Shown: positions 8,726 to 19,335 of the stretch, piece by piece
Position numbering within the stretch: position 1 is the first letter of the stretch
How the letters are laid out: every line of letters begins with the position of its first letter
Source of the DNA: Acuticoccus sp965213555
Lineage (GTDB): Bacteria; Pseudomonadota; Alphaproteobacteria; Rhizobiales; Amorphaceae
NCBI RefSeq assembly: GCF_965213555.1
Contig: NZ_OZ243890.1
Location: forward strand, 1,674,001 to 1,738,000
Length of the DNA stretch: 64,000 nt
Direction: 5' to 3'
The notes under the pieces: generated by a model
Database searches by the model: none
What the model was told of the DNA's origin: nothing
Seen by the model: only the letters and a program-made list of their open reading frames with translations
Program-made: the position numbers and the translations under genes

Positions 8726-9454
8726 ATGAAATTTGATCGCCGCACGGCCGCGCCACTTGCGCGTACCCTCGTGAGGGCCGCCAGCGAGGCCGCCCTCGGC
8801 ACCCTCGAGCCCTCTGGGCACCCCAACGCCTCGCACGTCGCGGCGGCGACGCTGCCGACCGGAGCACCCCTCCTGCTGGTGTCCACCCTGGCGCTCCACA
8901 CCAAGAACTTGCAGCGCGACGCACGGGCCTCGATGCTGTTTTCCGGCAGCGCGGTGTCCGCCGACCCCAACACGCGGCCGCGGGTCACGCTGATCGGCTC
9001 GATGAGCCCCGTCGCCGAGGTCGAAGTGGCCCGCCAGCGGTTCCTGCGGCGCCACCCTCACGCCGCGCTCTACGCCGACTTCGCGGACTTCTCGTTCTTC
9101 CACCTCGCGCCGGAGCGCGTGCACCTCGTCGCAGGGTTCGGCCGCATCATCGACCTCGCGCCGGACGAGGTGCTCGCCCCCGCGGACGCTGCCGCGGCGC
9201 TGTCGGCGATCGACGGCGAGGCCTGCGCGCACATGAACGAGGACCACGCAGACGCCCTTGCGCTGATCGCCGAGCGCCTGGTGGGTGGTCCGCCCGGCGA
9301 CTGGCGCGCCGTGGGCATCGACCCTCAGGGCATCGACCTCACAGACGGCACGTGCATCGTGCGCGCCGAGTTCGACGACGGCCCGGTCGCCGACGCCGGC
9401 CACCTGCGCCGCGCGCTCAAGAAGCTCGCCGACCGCGCGAGGGCGGCGCACTGA
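8726..9454 (+). CDS. HugZ-like pyridoxamine-phosphate-oxidase-fold protein
   Basis: 242 residues with two domains: an N-terminal split beta-barrel of the PNPOx/flavin reductase fold (about 1-150; conserved ASHVAAATLP, STLALHTKNL, GFGRIIDL) and a C-terminal DUF2470-type domain (about 160-240; HMNEDHADAL). This arrangement is that of HugZ/HutZ heme-utilisation oxygenases and plant GluTR-binding protein. A heme-related role is plausible but not shown by the sequence; no heme transport genes are adjacent. The ATG at 8726 follows GCAGGACTGAA. It diverges from chvI across 200 bp. Confidence 0.8.
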   Translation: MKFDRRTAAPLARTLVRAASEAALGTLEPSGHPNASHVAAATLPTGAPLLLVSTLALHTKNLQRDARASMLFSGSAVSADPNTRPRVTLIGSMSPVAEVEVARQRFLRRHPHAALYADFADFSFFHLAPERVHLVAGFGRIIDLAPDEVLAPADAAAALSAIDGEACAHMNEDHADALALIAERLVGGPPGDWRAVGIDPQGIDLTDGTCIVRAEFDDGPVADAGHLRRALKKLADRARAAH

Positions 9455-9457
9455 TCC

Positions 9458-10120
9458 TCAGTAGGGCCAAAGGTACCACGCTGCGGCGAGGCCGACGGCG
9501 GCCACGACGAGCCCGATCGCGATGACGAGCCCGTCACGCACGGTGAGGCCGAGCCCGATGACGAGGAGCGAGACGCCGGCGGGGAACGCGCCGAACGGGA
9601 CCACCGCGAGCGGGTACATCGACAGGGACACCAGCACACCGACGATCGCCACGAGCTGGAAGACCGGCGGGTTGAGCAGCACCTCGAGGCGCGGCCCGAC
9701 GTAGCGACCCACCGCCTCCACGCGAGGCCGAACCTTGTCGAGCGACTCGACGAGCTTGTCCCGCGGCAGCCCGCGCTTCTCGACGAACCCCGGCAGCCAG
9801 ACCCGATTGGCGCCGAACAGGAGCTGGACGGACAGGAACAGCATGATCGTGCCGGTGAGCACGCTCATGCCGGGGATCGCCCCGGTGGGCAGGATCGCGA
9901 GCAGCGAGGTCACAATGAACAGGGGACCGAAAGAGCGCCGACCCACCGCCTCGACGATGTCGCCCATGGAGACGGTGTCGCCCTCGGTCTCCGCTTTGAT
10001 GCGGTCGAGCAGGCTGACGAGGTCCTGGGGCTGATCGCCGCCACCGCCTCCTCCGCTGCCTGCGCGAGCGCCGTCGTCGCCGCCCGTCGAAGCCCCCCCG
10101 GTCCCGTCCTTGGTCACCAT
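9458..10120 (-). CDS. ExoD-family membrane protein (exopolysaccharide synthesis)
   Basis: 220 residues. A cytosolic N-terminus with an unusual Gly-rich run (SGGGGGG near residue 22-27) precedes an ExoD domain with several hydrophobic helices (FGPLFIVTSLLAILPTG, MFLSVQLLFG, then three C-terminal helices). ExoD homologues affect exopolysaccharide production and alkaline tolerance in Sinorhizobium; biochemical function is unknown. The ATG at 10118-10120 is favoured for a purine-rich AAGAGACGAAC before it; an ATG at 10180 would add 20 residues but has no ribosome-binding site. Convergent with the HugZ-like gene (3 bp gap) and divergent from xdhC. Confidence 0.8.
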   Translation of the reverse strand: MVTKDGTGGASTGGDDGARAGSGGGGGGDQPQDLVSLLDRIKAETEGDTVSMGDIVEAVGRRSFGPLFIVTSLLAILPTGAIPGMSVLTGTIMLFLSVQLLFGANRVWLPGFVEKRGLPRDKLVESLDKVRPRVEAVGRYVGPRLEVLLNPPVFQLVAIVGVLVSLSMYPLAVVPFGAFPAGVSLLVIGLGLTVRDGLVIAIGLVVAAVGLAAAWYLWPY

Positions 10121-10198
10121 GTTCGTCTCTTGCGCGGCCGCCACCGAGAACCTAACGATTCGAAGGGGCTCGGCGTTCATGCCGCGGGGGGATCGACG

Positions 10199-10555
10199 AT
10201 GGCCGAGGATCGGATGCGCGACGATCCGCTTGATGTGGCCGAGCGCTGGGCCCGCGAAGGCCGCCGGGTGGCCCTCGCCACGGTGGTCGACACCTGGGGC
10301 TCCGCGCCCCGTCCGGTCGGCAGCCACCTCGTGATCGACGGAGAGGGGGCGTTCGAGGGCTCGGTGTCTGGGGGCTGCGTGGAGGGCGCGGTGGTGGCGG
10401 AGGCCGTCGACATCGCGCACGGTGCGCCGCCCAAGCTCCTGGAGTTCGGCGTCGCGGACGAGGCAGCGTGGCAGGTGGGGCTGTCCTGCGGCGGCACCAT
10501 CCGCGTCTACGTCGAGCCCCTCGAGCCTGCCCCGGCGGACGAGCGGGCGGCGTGA
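10199..10555 (+). CDS. XdhC/CoxI-family protein, N-terminal domain gene
   Basis: 118 residues matching only the first (XdhC_CoxI) domain of XdhC: VALATVVDTWGSAPRPVGSHL, the conserved SGGCVEG near 58-64, and GLSCGGTIRVYVEP near the end. XdhC-type proteins bind molybdenum cofactor, protect it while it is sulfurated and deliver it to xanthine dehydrogenase or CO dehydrogenase-like enzymes. Here the Rossmann domain is encoded by the next gene, which begins within this gene's stop codon (GTGA). The ATG at 10199 is preceded by GGGGGATCGACG. No molybdo-hydroxylase subunit is found in the window. Confidence 0.85.
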   Translation: MAEDRMRDDPLDVAERWAREGRRVALATVVDTWGSAPRPVGSHLVIDGEGAFEGSVSGGCVEGAVVAEAVDIAHGAPPKLLEFGVADEAAWQVGLSCGGTIRVYVEPLEPAPADERAA

Positions 10556-11247
10556 GGCTCGCCGACCTTGCCGCGCTGAACGCCGCGCGCGCCGAACGGC
10601 GCCTGTGCGCGGCGGTGACGCCGCTGGGCGGTGGCCCGGGCCGCCTGGTGCTGGCCGAGGACGCCGCGCGCGATCCGCTGGCCGGGCCGCTCGCCGCACG
10701 CTTCGCCTCAGCGCGCTCCGGCCGCGAGGAGGCGGATGGCGTCTTCGTGCGCGTCTATAGGCCGTCGCCGCGCCTCGTCGTGGTCGGCGCGGTGCACATC
10801 ACGCAGACCCTGGCGCCGATGGCCGAGGCCGCTGGCTTCGACGTCACCATCATCGACCCGCGCGGCGCCTTCGCGACGCCCGAGCGCTTCGGCGCGCACC
10901 GCCTCATCGCCGAGTGGCCCGACGCGGACCTCATGGCGCTCGACCGCGAGACGGCGGTCGCCACGCTCACCCACGACCCGAAGATCGACGACCCCGCGCT
11001 GATCGCGGCGCTCGCTGCAGGCTCGTTCTACGTCGGCGCCCTCGGCAGCCGCAAGACGCACGGCCGGCGCGTGGAGCGGCTCGGCGCGGCCGGCGTCGCG
11101 TCCGCCGACATCGCGCGGATCCATGCCCCCATCGGCCTCGCCATCGGGGCGTCGTCGCCGCCGGAGATCGCCGTGGCGGTGCTCGGCGAGATCATCGCCG
11201 CGCTACGCGGGGCGTCGCGCCTCGCCGAGGCGCGTGCGGCGGCGTGA
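10552..11247 (+). CDS. XdhC-family protein, Rossmann domain gene
   Basis: 231 residues; the C-terminal part is the XdhC Rossmann domain (LVVVGAVHITQTLAPMAEAAGF near 80-100, TIIDPRGAFATPERF, YVGALGSRKTH, IHAPIGLAIGASSPPEIAVAVLGEI). The GxGxxG-like nucleotide loop reads GAVHIT rather than the more usual GAGH. With the preceding short gene it reconstitutes a full XdhC-like maturation factor in two chains. The GTG start overlaps the previous stop; its own stop overlaps the next GTG. Expected to act in the cytosol on molybdenum cofactor. Confidence 0.85.
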   Translation: MRLADLAALNAARAERRLCAAVTPLGGGPGRLVLAEDAARDPLAGPLAARFASARSGREEADGVFVRVYRPSPRLVVVGAVHITQTLAPMAEAAGFDVTIIDPRGAFATPERFGAHRLIAEWPDADLMALDRETAVATLTHDPKIDDPALIAALAAGSFYVGALGSRKTHGRRVERLGAAGVASADIARIHAPIGLAIGASSPPEIAVAVLGEIIAALRGASRLAEARAAA

Positions 11248-12839
11248 GGTTCGGCCGCGTGCCGCTCGCCGAGGCGGGGGGAGCGATCCTCGCCCACTCC
11301 CAGCGCGTCGCGGACGGCGTGCTTCGCAAGGGGCGCACGCTGAAGTCCGAGGACCTCGCGGCCATGGCGGACGCCGGCCTCGACGAGGTCACCGTCGCGC
11401 GGCCCGGCCCCGAAGACGTCGCGGAGGACGAGGCGGCCGCGGCGCTCGCCGCCGCCGTCGCGGGCGAGGGGGTCCGCGCCGGCGAGGCGGACACCGGCCG
11501 CGCGAACCTGTTCGCCGAGGCGGCGGGGCTCCTGAGGGTCGATGCCACGGCGGTGAACCGGCTCAACGCCGTCGATCCTGCGCTGACGCTCGCCACGCTG
11601 TCGCCGTTCTGCCGCGTCGCCCCGGGTCGGATGGTCGGCACGGTCAAGATCATGCCGTTCGCGACGCCGCGCGCTCGCTTGGAGGCGGCGCTCGCATCGG
11701 TCGGCACACCGCCACTGACGGTGGCGCGGTGGCGCCTCTCGCGCGTCGCCGCGATCTCCACGCTGCTGCCCACGCTGAAGGCGAGCGTCGTCGAGAAGAC
11801 GCTGGGCGTGTTCGCCGGCCGCCTGGAGGGGGCCGGCGCCACCATCGCCTCGGACAGGCGCGTGGCGCACGTGACGGAGGCCGTCGCCGCGGCGCTCGCC
11901 GAGGCGGACGAGGCGGAGGCGATCGTCGTCTTCGCCGCCTCCGCCGTCGTCGACCAGGACGACGTCATCCCCACGGCGATCCGGGCCGCAGGCGGGCGCG
12001 TGGTGCGCTTCGGCATGCCGGTCGACCCGGGCAACCTCCTCGTGCTCGGCGAACTCGGCGGGCGCCCGGTAGTCGGCGCACCCGGCTGCGCCCGCTCGCC
12101 CAAGGAGAACGGGTTCGACTTCGTGCTCGACCGCTGCCTCGCCGGGATCCCGGTGGGCGCGGACGACATCGCCGCCATGGGCGTCGGTGGTCTGCTGACG
12201 GAGACCGCAGCGCGTCCGCGCCCCCGTCGCGGCGTGGTGGGCCCGGCGACGCGGCCCGCCGCCCTCGTGCTCGCAGCCGGCCGATCCACCCGCATGGGCG
12301 CCAACAAGCTCGTCGAGGAGGTCGGCGGCGTGCCGATGGTCCGCCGCGTCGTCGGGGCCGCGCTGGCGAGCCGCGCGGCGCCGGTCGTCGTGGTGACCGG
12401 ACACGAGCCCGAGCGCGTACACGACGCCATCGAGGGGCTCGACGTCGCCTTCGTGCACAACGCGCAGCACGCGGACGGGCTGTCCACCTCGCTGCGGGCG
12501 GGCCTCGCGGCGCTGCCGGCCGAGGCCGACGCCGCGCTGGTCCTCCTCGGCGACATGCCCCTCGTCACCGGGGCGGACTGCGACGCCGTGCTCGCCGTGC
12601 TGTCGCCGCCCGACGTCCTCATCGCCATCGCCACCGCCGAGGGCGCGCGCGGCAACCCCGTCGCCTGGTCGAGGGCGCTGTTTCCGGAGCTTATGGCAAC
12701 CGAGGGCGACGCCGGCGGCCGAGCCCTCCTGTCGCGCTACGCCGATCAGCTCGCCAGCGTGGAGATCGGCGCCGCGGCGCGGCTCGATGCCGACACGCCG
12801 GCTGCGCTTGCCGACGTGCGCCGGCACCGCGGCGCCTGA
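11244..12839 (+). CDS. Molybdopterin-binding / MobA-like nucleotidyltransferase fusion
   Basis: 531 residues. The first about 345 residues carry a molybdopterin-binding (MoeA/MoaB-like) fold, with GGRPVVGAPGCARSPKENGFD near 274-294. The C-terminal about 180 residues form a MobA-like NTP transferase domain with the signature LVLAAGRSTRMGANKL and LLGDMPLVTG. Such fusions accompany xdhC-like genes and are thought to load or cytidylylate/modify molybdenum cofactor for molybdo-hydroxylases. GTG start at 11244 overlaps the preceding stop (GTGA). Last gene of a three-gene row; the exact modification made is unknown. Confidence 0.82.
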   Translation: MRFGRVPLAEAGGAILAHSQRVADGVLRKGRTLKSEDLAAMADAGLDEVTVARPGPEDVAEDEAAAALAAAVAGEGVRAGEADTGRANLFAEAAGLLRVDATAVNRLNAVDPALTLATLSPFCRVAPGRMVGTVKIMPFATPRARLEAALASVGTPPLTVARWRLSRVAAISTLLPTLKASVVEKTLGVFAGRLEGAGATIASDRRVAHVTEAVAAALAEADEAEAIVVFAASAVVDQDDVIPTAIRAAGGRVVRFGMPVDPGNLLVLGELGGRPVVGAPGCARSPKENGFDFVLDRCLAGIPVGADDIAAMGVGGLLTETAARPRPRRGVVGPATRPAALVLAAGRSTRMGANKLVEEVGGVPMVRRVVGAALASRAAPVVVVTGHEPERVHDAIEGLDVAFVHNAQHADGLSTSLRAGLAALPAEADAALVLLGDMPLVTGADCDAVLAVLSPPDVLIAIATAEGARGNPVAWSRALFPELMATEGDAGGRALLSRYADQLASVEIGAAARLDADTPAALADVRRHRGA

Positions 12840-12856
12840 GGCTCAGCTCAAAGGGA

Positions 12857-13561
12857 TCAGCGCTCCGGCGGCTCCGGATCGATGCGGCCGGCGAGGCCGA
12901 GCCGACGTGCCACGAGCCAGGCCAGGAGGGCCCACAGCGTGCCCGCCGCCCATCCGCCGATGACGTCCGTGGGCCAGTGCACGCCGAGGTAGACGCGCGA
13001 GGCGCCCACCGCCACGGTGACGACGAGGGCCACGGTCAACAGGTAGAGCCTGATGCGCCGCCGCGTCTCCACCCGCGCCATGAGGGCGGCCAGCGTGAGG
13101 TAGGTCACCGCGGCCAGCATCGTGTGGCCGCTCGGAAAGCTCGCGCTGGTGACGAGCACCTCGTGCGGGACGAGCTCCGGCCGCGGTCGGTCGAAAAGCG
13201 CCTTGGCTGCGGTGGAGACCAGCGCACCACCGACGACGGCGGCGACGAGGAACACCATCGAGCGCCACTTGCCCGAAAGCCACAGGTGCCCCGACACCGC
13301 GACGGTGACGAGCGTCAAGAGCGCGAAGCCGCCAAGGGCGGTGACGTCGCGGGCGATCTCCTCGAGCCACCGCCCACCGATCGGATCGTCGAGGGCGCCC
13401 GGCTCGCGCAGCGCGAGGAGGAGCGCCTCGTCGAACGCGAAGGCCCGCCCCTCGAGCACCGTCCCGCCGAGGACGGCGAGCACCCACGCACACACCGTGA
13501 GGAGCAGGAGGATGCCGAGCGCGAGCGGCTCGGACCGTCGGGCAAGCGCCGGCCGTGCCAC
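12857..13561 (-). CDS. PAP2-family membrane phosphatase
   Basis: 234 residues, about six hydrophobic helices. All three phosphatase motifs are present: KALFDRPRP (about 120-128), SFPSGHTM (about 141-148) and SRVYLGVHWPTDVIGG (about 189-204). These enzymes remove phosphate from lipid phosphates such as phosphatidic acid, phosphatidylglycerol phosphate or undecaprenyl pyrophosphate at the membrane face; the substrate here is unknown. GTG start at 13559-13561. Convergent with the molybdenum gene row, divergent from gyrB. Confidence 0.88.
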   Translation of the reverse strand: MARPALARRSEPLALGILLLLTVCAWVLAVLGGTVLEGRAFAFDEALLLALREPGALDDPIGGRWLEEIARDVTALGGFALLTLVTVAVSGHLWLSGKWRSMVFLVAAVVGGALVSTAAKALFDRPRPELVPHEVLVTSASFPSGHTMLAAVTYLTLAALMARVETRRRIRLYLLTVALVVTVAVGASRVYLGVHWPTDVIGGWAAGTLWALLAWLVARRLGLAGRIDPEPPER

Positions 13562-13800
13562 GGCCGATCCGCGCGCTGAACGATGGTCGATGGGTCTACC
13601 TCACTCGCTACGATGGACGGCGGAGGTGGACCTAGCGCTCGGCCTGACGCCGGCAACCTGCTCAGCCGATGCATCGCAAGCGCGCTCAGTGCGCCCGCCG
13701 ATCCTTCCATCTCCCGCGTGCCCCCTATATATAAAGTGTCCGGCCGACGACGGGACGTCCTCGTCGCCAACCGTCGCCGGCGTCAGCCACACGGAAGAGC

Positions 13801-16239
<2,439 letters not shown>

Positions 16240-16377
16240 CCGCTGGCCCGTCGTCGTGTCGTCGCACGATGGCGCCTGCAAGATGTTCAAACGGCGTTCA
16301 GTGTGAAGCATGTATTGGTGCATCATCGAAGGCCGTGCCGCCGAGTGGCCCGTGCGGCTCCATTCATCCGGAGGACC

Positions 16378-16995
16378 ATGATGATCTTGACGAAACTGCG
16401 GCGTACCGGGGCCCTCGCGGGCCTGTGCGCTGCGCTCGGCATGGCGCTGCCTGCCGGCGGCGCCGCCGCGGCGCCTACCACCGGTGCGCCGACTCCAATG
16501 ACCTTCGTGCCGACGCTCGCGGCGCCGGTCGCCGCGGCTGACGCCGCGGTCGAGGGCGTCGAAGTGGCTCAGCGTGCCTCCCGCCGACAGGTTCGGCGGC
16601 AGAACCGTCGCACACGCAACCTCGTGCGACGGCAGAACCGCCGCACGCGTGACCTCGTGCGCCGCCGCACCGATCGCGACTTTCGGCGTGGGCGTGTGGT
16701 TCGGCCCCGCATCTACCGCAACGGCCGGTACTATCACTATCGCGACGACGGTCGGTACTACGACGACTTCGGCGGCGTCCTCGCTGGCGTCATCATCGGT
16801 GGCGCCGCGGCTGCGATCGCCGGCAGCGTGGCGCGCCCGTCCTACGGCTACAATTCGGGGTACTACGCCGGCTTCCCCGCCGCCTACAGCGCCGAATGGT
16901 ACCGTCAATGCGACCGCAAGTACCGCTCGTTCCGGGCAAGCGACGGGACGTTCCTCGGCTACGACGGCGTTCGGCACACCTGCCGGTTGCCCTGA
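16378..16995 (+). CDS. BA14K-family secreted protein with basic tandem repeat
   Basis: 205 residues starting MMILTKLRRTG after a perfect GGAGG site. A signal peptide is seen (hydrophobic core LAGLCAALGMALPAG, Ala-rich cleavage region GGAAAAPT). Then follows a strongly basic section with the 11-residue unit RQNRRTR(N/D)LVR repeated, a YYHYRDDGRYYDD stretch, a hydrophobic Gly/Ala segment (GVLAGVIIGGAAAAIAGS) and the BA14K C-terminus CDRKYRSFRASDGTFLGYDGVRHTCR. BA14K (Brucella 14-kDa immunoreactive protein) homologues are Hyphomicrobiales envelope proteins of unclear, possibly lectin-like, function. Monocistronic, ended by a strong terminator. Confidence 0.85.
   Translation: MMILTKLRRTGALAGLCAALGMALPAGGAAAAPTTGAPTPMTFVPTLAAPVAAADAAVEGVEVAQRASRRQVRRQNRRTRNLVRRQNRRTRDLVRRRTDRDFRRGRVVRPRIYRNGRYYHYRDDGRYYDDFGGVLAGVIIGGAAAAIAGSVARPSYGYNSGYYAGFPAAYSAEWYRQCDRKYRSFRASDGTFLGYDGVRHTCRLP
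16597..16662 (+). repeat. 33-bp tandem repeat, two copies, in the BA14K-family gene
   Basis: Two adjacent 33-base units (16597-16629 and 16630-16662) differ at only a few bases and encode 11-residue units RQNRRTRNLVR and RQNRRTRDLVR. Being a multiple of three, copy-number change would keep the reading frame. Confidence 0.8.
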
Positions 16996-17045
16996 CCATC
17001 GCCCGGCAAGCCTCGCGACAGCGAAGCACCGCGACGGATCGAACC

Positions 17046-17071
17046 AAGCCGGCCCTCGGGCCGGCTTTTTT
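17046..17071 (+). terminator. Rho-independent terminator after the BA14K-family gene
   Basis: A ten-base GC-rich stem, AAGCCGGCCC paired with GGGCCGGCTT, is followed by a run of T (TTTTTT). It lies 50 bases after the stop codon. This is the clearest intrinsic terminator in the window. Confidence 0.9.
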
Positions 17072-17220
17072 GTTGCCAATCGCCATGACTGCCTTAAGTT
17101 GAACGCATTGCTCAATCAACATGCTCGAAATGCACGCGACGCCCTGTTTCTTAGGTTGCATTTGAGACGGAAGCATACTAAAACGTGTGTGTCGCAACCA
17201 GTGCGGGAGGGCAGAGCGCC

Positions 17221-17547
17221 ATGACCGAGACGAACGAGATCCTCGCGGTGTTTGCCGCGCTGTCGGACGAGACCCGGTTCGCCATCGTGAACCGCCTTCT
17301 CGACGACGGTGAGCTGCCCGTCGGCGCGATCGCCGCCCCCTTCAGCGTGACGCCGCCGGCGATCTCACGGCACCTGCGCGTGCTGGAGACTGCAGGCATC
17401 GTGGAGCGGCGGATCGATCGGCAGCGTCGCATGATCAGGGTTCGTCCCGAGGCGCTCGACGTCATCGGGGACTGGCTGGGCCAGCGCATCACCATCCTGC
17501 CGGATCGTCCTGCCGAGCGGGGACGCCCCCTCTCCCTCCACGCCTAA
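17221..17547 (+). CDS. ArsR-family winged-helix regulator
   Basis: 108 residues, almost only an ArsR-type DNA-binding domain: FAALSDETRFAIVNRLL, then the recognition helix region FSVTPPAISRHLRVLETAGIVERR. It contains no cysteine, so the classical CxC arsenite/metal sensor is absent, and its signal is unknown. A GTG at 17185 would add 12 residues, but the ATG at 17221 follows GGGAGGG and starts at the usual point of the family. The gene appears to be alone; the unusually AT-rich 150-bp leader (17072-17220) may hold its own operator. Confidence 0.85.
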   Translation: MTETNEILAVFAALSDETRFAIVNRLLDDGELPVGAIAAPFSVTPPAISRHLRVLETAGIVERRIDRQRRMIRVRPEALDVIGDWLGQRITILPDRPAERGRPLSLHA

Positions 17548-17945
17548 AGGTCGACGACGAACGCTCGTCGATCGAGCGTTCGTCGCCCGGGGCCTCGGAT
17601 CGACAACCGAGACGCGTGGGATGGCCCGACAGGTTCGGTTACGACAACCCAGGCGCGTCGCAACGCTCCGGCGACGTGCAATGGGTCGCGACCTCCGGTG
17701 GTGCTCGAGGGCTGCGGGGCCGGACGACCCTCGCAGGCTGCGGCGCGGCGGACAGGGCTGACGTGCGCGCAGCATCATCCTGCCCAGCGACGGCGTCGGA
17801 GCGAGCATCGGCGCTCAGGTGGAGGCGATCCCCAGGGCGACGGGTTCGCCAAGCCGCTCCGCGCGCGTGGATCTGCCGCGACGCAACATCGGTGCGCAAG
17901 GGGTTGGCCTCGACATCGTCGCGCTCGTCCGCTGCACCCGACGGA
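17548..17945. other. 398-bp intergenic region, no gene seen
   Basis: Between the convergent ArsR and amidohydrolase genes. Apart from the inverted repeat at 17555-17585, nothing recognisable was found; open frames here are Arg/Ser/Pro-rich and lack plausible starts or similarity. No tRNA-like fold was noticed. Confidence 0.5.
17555..17585. repeat. Perfect 13-bp inverted repeat after the ArsR gene
   Basis: CGACGAACGCTCG and its exact reverse complement are separated by five bases (TCGAT). It begins 7 bases after the ArsR-gene stop codon. There is no T-run, so it is either a non-canonical terminator, a messenger-stabilising hairpin, or a binding site. Confidence 0.7.
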
Positions 17946-19328
17946 TCAGTCGGGATGGACGAGGCGACGGGGCACGTAGCGGCCCTTCCCGACGCCGTCG
18001 TCGACGAAGGCGCCGTCGCGCAACACGAAGCGGCCATGCGACAGGGTGTGGACGAGAGAGCACGCCATCCGTCGCCCCTCGAAGATCGAGTAGTTCGCGT
18101 CGGTGGCGAGCCCGTCCCGCTCGACGGTGAACGGCGCTTTGAGGTCGACGACGGCGATGTCGGCGTCCGCCCCGGGCACCAGCATGCCCTTGGCCTCGAG
18201 GCCCATGCGACGCGCTGGCGCGTCGCTCGCCATCTCCATCAGCCGGGCGAGCGGGACGCCCCGCGCCAGACCCTCGGTAAGGAGCGCTGGCAGGAACACG
18301 TCGAGGCCGGGGAAGCCGGGCTGGGCCTGCCAGATGCCGCCGTCCTTCGACGACAGGGGACGATGGATGTGGTCGGTGCCCACCGTGTCGATGTCACCGC
18401 GCGCGACGGCCGCCCACAGCGCCTCCCGGTCGGATGGCGCGCGCAGGGGCGGATTGACCTTGGCCATTGCACCGAGGCCGCACCCCACGTCGTGGGTGAG
18501 GTAGTGCAGGCACGTCTCGATGCTGACGTTGGTGCCGGCGCGGCGCTGGGCGAGCGCCGCGTCCAGCGCCTCCGCCGAGGAGGTATGCACCGCGTGGACC
18601 GGCGCACCGACCATGCGCGCCAGGTAGCAGGCGCGCATCAGCGCCTCGGCCTCCACCAACGGCGGGCGCGTGTCGTTCCACGCGACGAGGCCAGCCGCGC
18701 CGTTCGGGTCCGCCTCGGTCACGCGGCGGCGCAGGACCCACGCGAGCTCGATGTTCTCGGGGTGCGGGCACAGCATCCCGCCATGGGTCGCCAGCTGCTC
18801 GAGGAGGTGCAGCAGGAAGCCGTCGTCGGTGCCAGGCAGCCCCAGGCGCGCGCCCTCGTCGCCGCGGATGTTCATGAACAGCTTCGCGGTGGGGGCGCCG
18901 CGGGCGACGAGCCCGGAAACCTCGGCAAGCTGTTCCTCCGTCGCGATGACGAAGTGAAGGCCGAAGTCGATCCGCGCGCCAGCCTCGATGACAGCGACGA
19001 TCTCGTCGAACGCCGGAAGATGGGGCTCGGCGCTCATGATGTAAGGGACGATCGTGGTGACGCCGCCGAGCGCGGCGGCGGCGGTCTCCGTCGCTGCGTC
19101 CTGCGACACGCGCGGCCGTGCGATGTCCGCGTTGTGGCCGAGGTGGACGTGCGCGTCGACGGCGCCGGGCAGCAGCGTGAGGCCGGTGACGTCGACGGCC
19201 TCAGTCGCCTCCGTGAAGCCGGGCGCGGCGATCGCCGCGATGCGCCCGTGCGCGATCAGGAGGTCCACCGTCGCGAGGCCCGACGGCAGCAACGCCTCTC
19301 CGCCGGCGAGCTTGAGATCCGCCCTCAT
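17946..19328 (-). CDS. Cyclic-amide amidohydrolase (dihydropyrimidinase/allantoinase-like)
   Basis: 460 residues of the amidohydrolase superfamily, dihydroorotase/hydantoinase branch. Metal ligands are all in place: HVHLG (HxH, near 60), the carboxylated-lysine candidate in TAKLFMNIRGD (near 148-158), HPENIE, VHTSSAE, and the terminal Asp in GTDHIHRP. Expected reaction: hydrolysis of a cyclic or linear amide such as a hydantoin, dihydropyrimidine or allantoin. The ATG at 19326-19328 lies 7 bases after the MmgE/PrpD stop, so the two form an operon. The divergent racemase and hydantoinase A/B genes support a role in cyclic ureide/hydantoin breakdown; substrate not determined. Confidence 0.85.
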   Translation of the reverse strand: MRADLKLAGGEALLPSGLATVDLLIAHGRIAAIAAPGFTEATEAVDVTGLTLLPGAVDAHVHLGHNADIARPRVSQDAATETAAAALGGVTTIVPYIMSAEPHLPAFDEIVAVIEAGARIDFGLHFVIATEEQLAEVSGLVARGAPTAKLFMNIRGDEGARLGLPGTDDGFLLHLLEQLATHGGMLCPHPENIELAWVLRRRVTEADPNGAAGLVAWNDTRPPLVEAEALMRACYLARMVGAPVHAVHTSSAEALDAALAQRRAGTNVSIETCLHYLTHDVGCGLGAMAKVNPPLRAPSDREALWAAVARGDIDTVGTDHIHRPLSSKDGGIWQAQPGFPGLDVFLPALLTEGLARGVPLARLMEMASDAPARRMGLEAKGMLVPGADADIAVVDLKAPFTVERDGLATDANYSIFEGRRMACSLVHTLSHGRFVLRDGAFVDDGVGKGRYVPRRLVHPD

Positions 19329-19335
19329 CGCGCGC

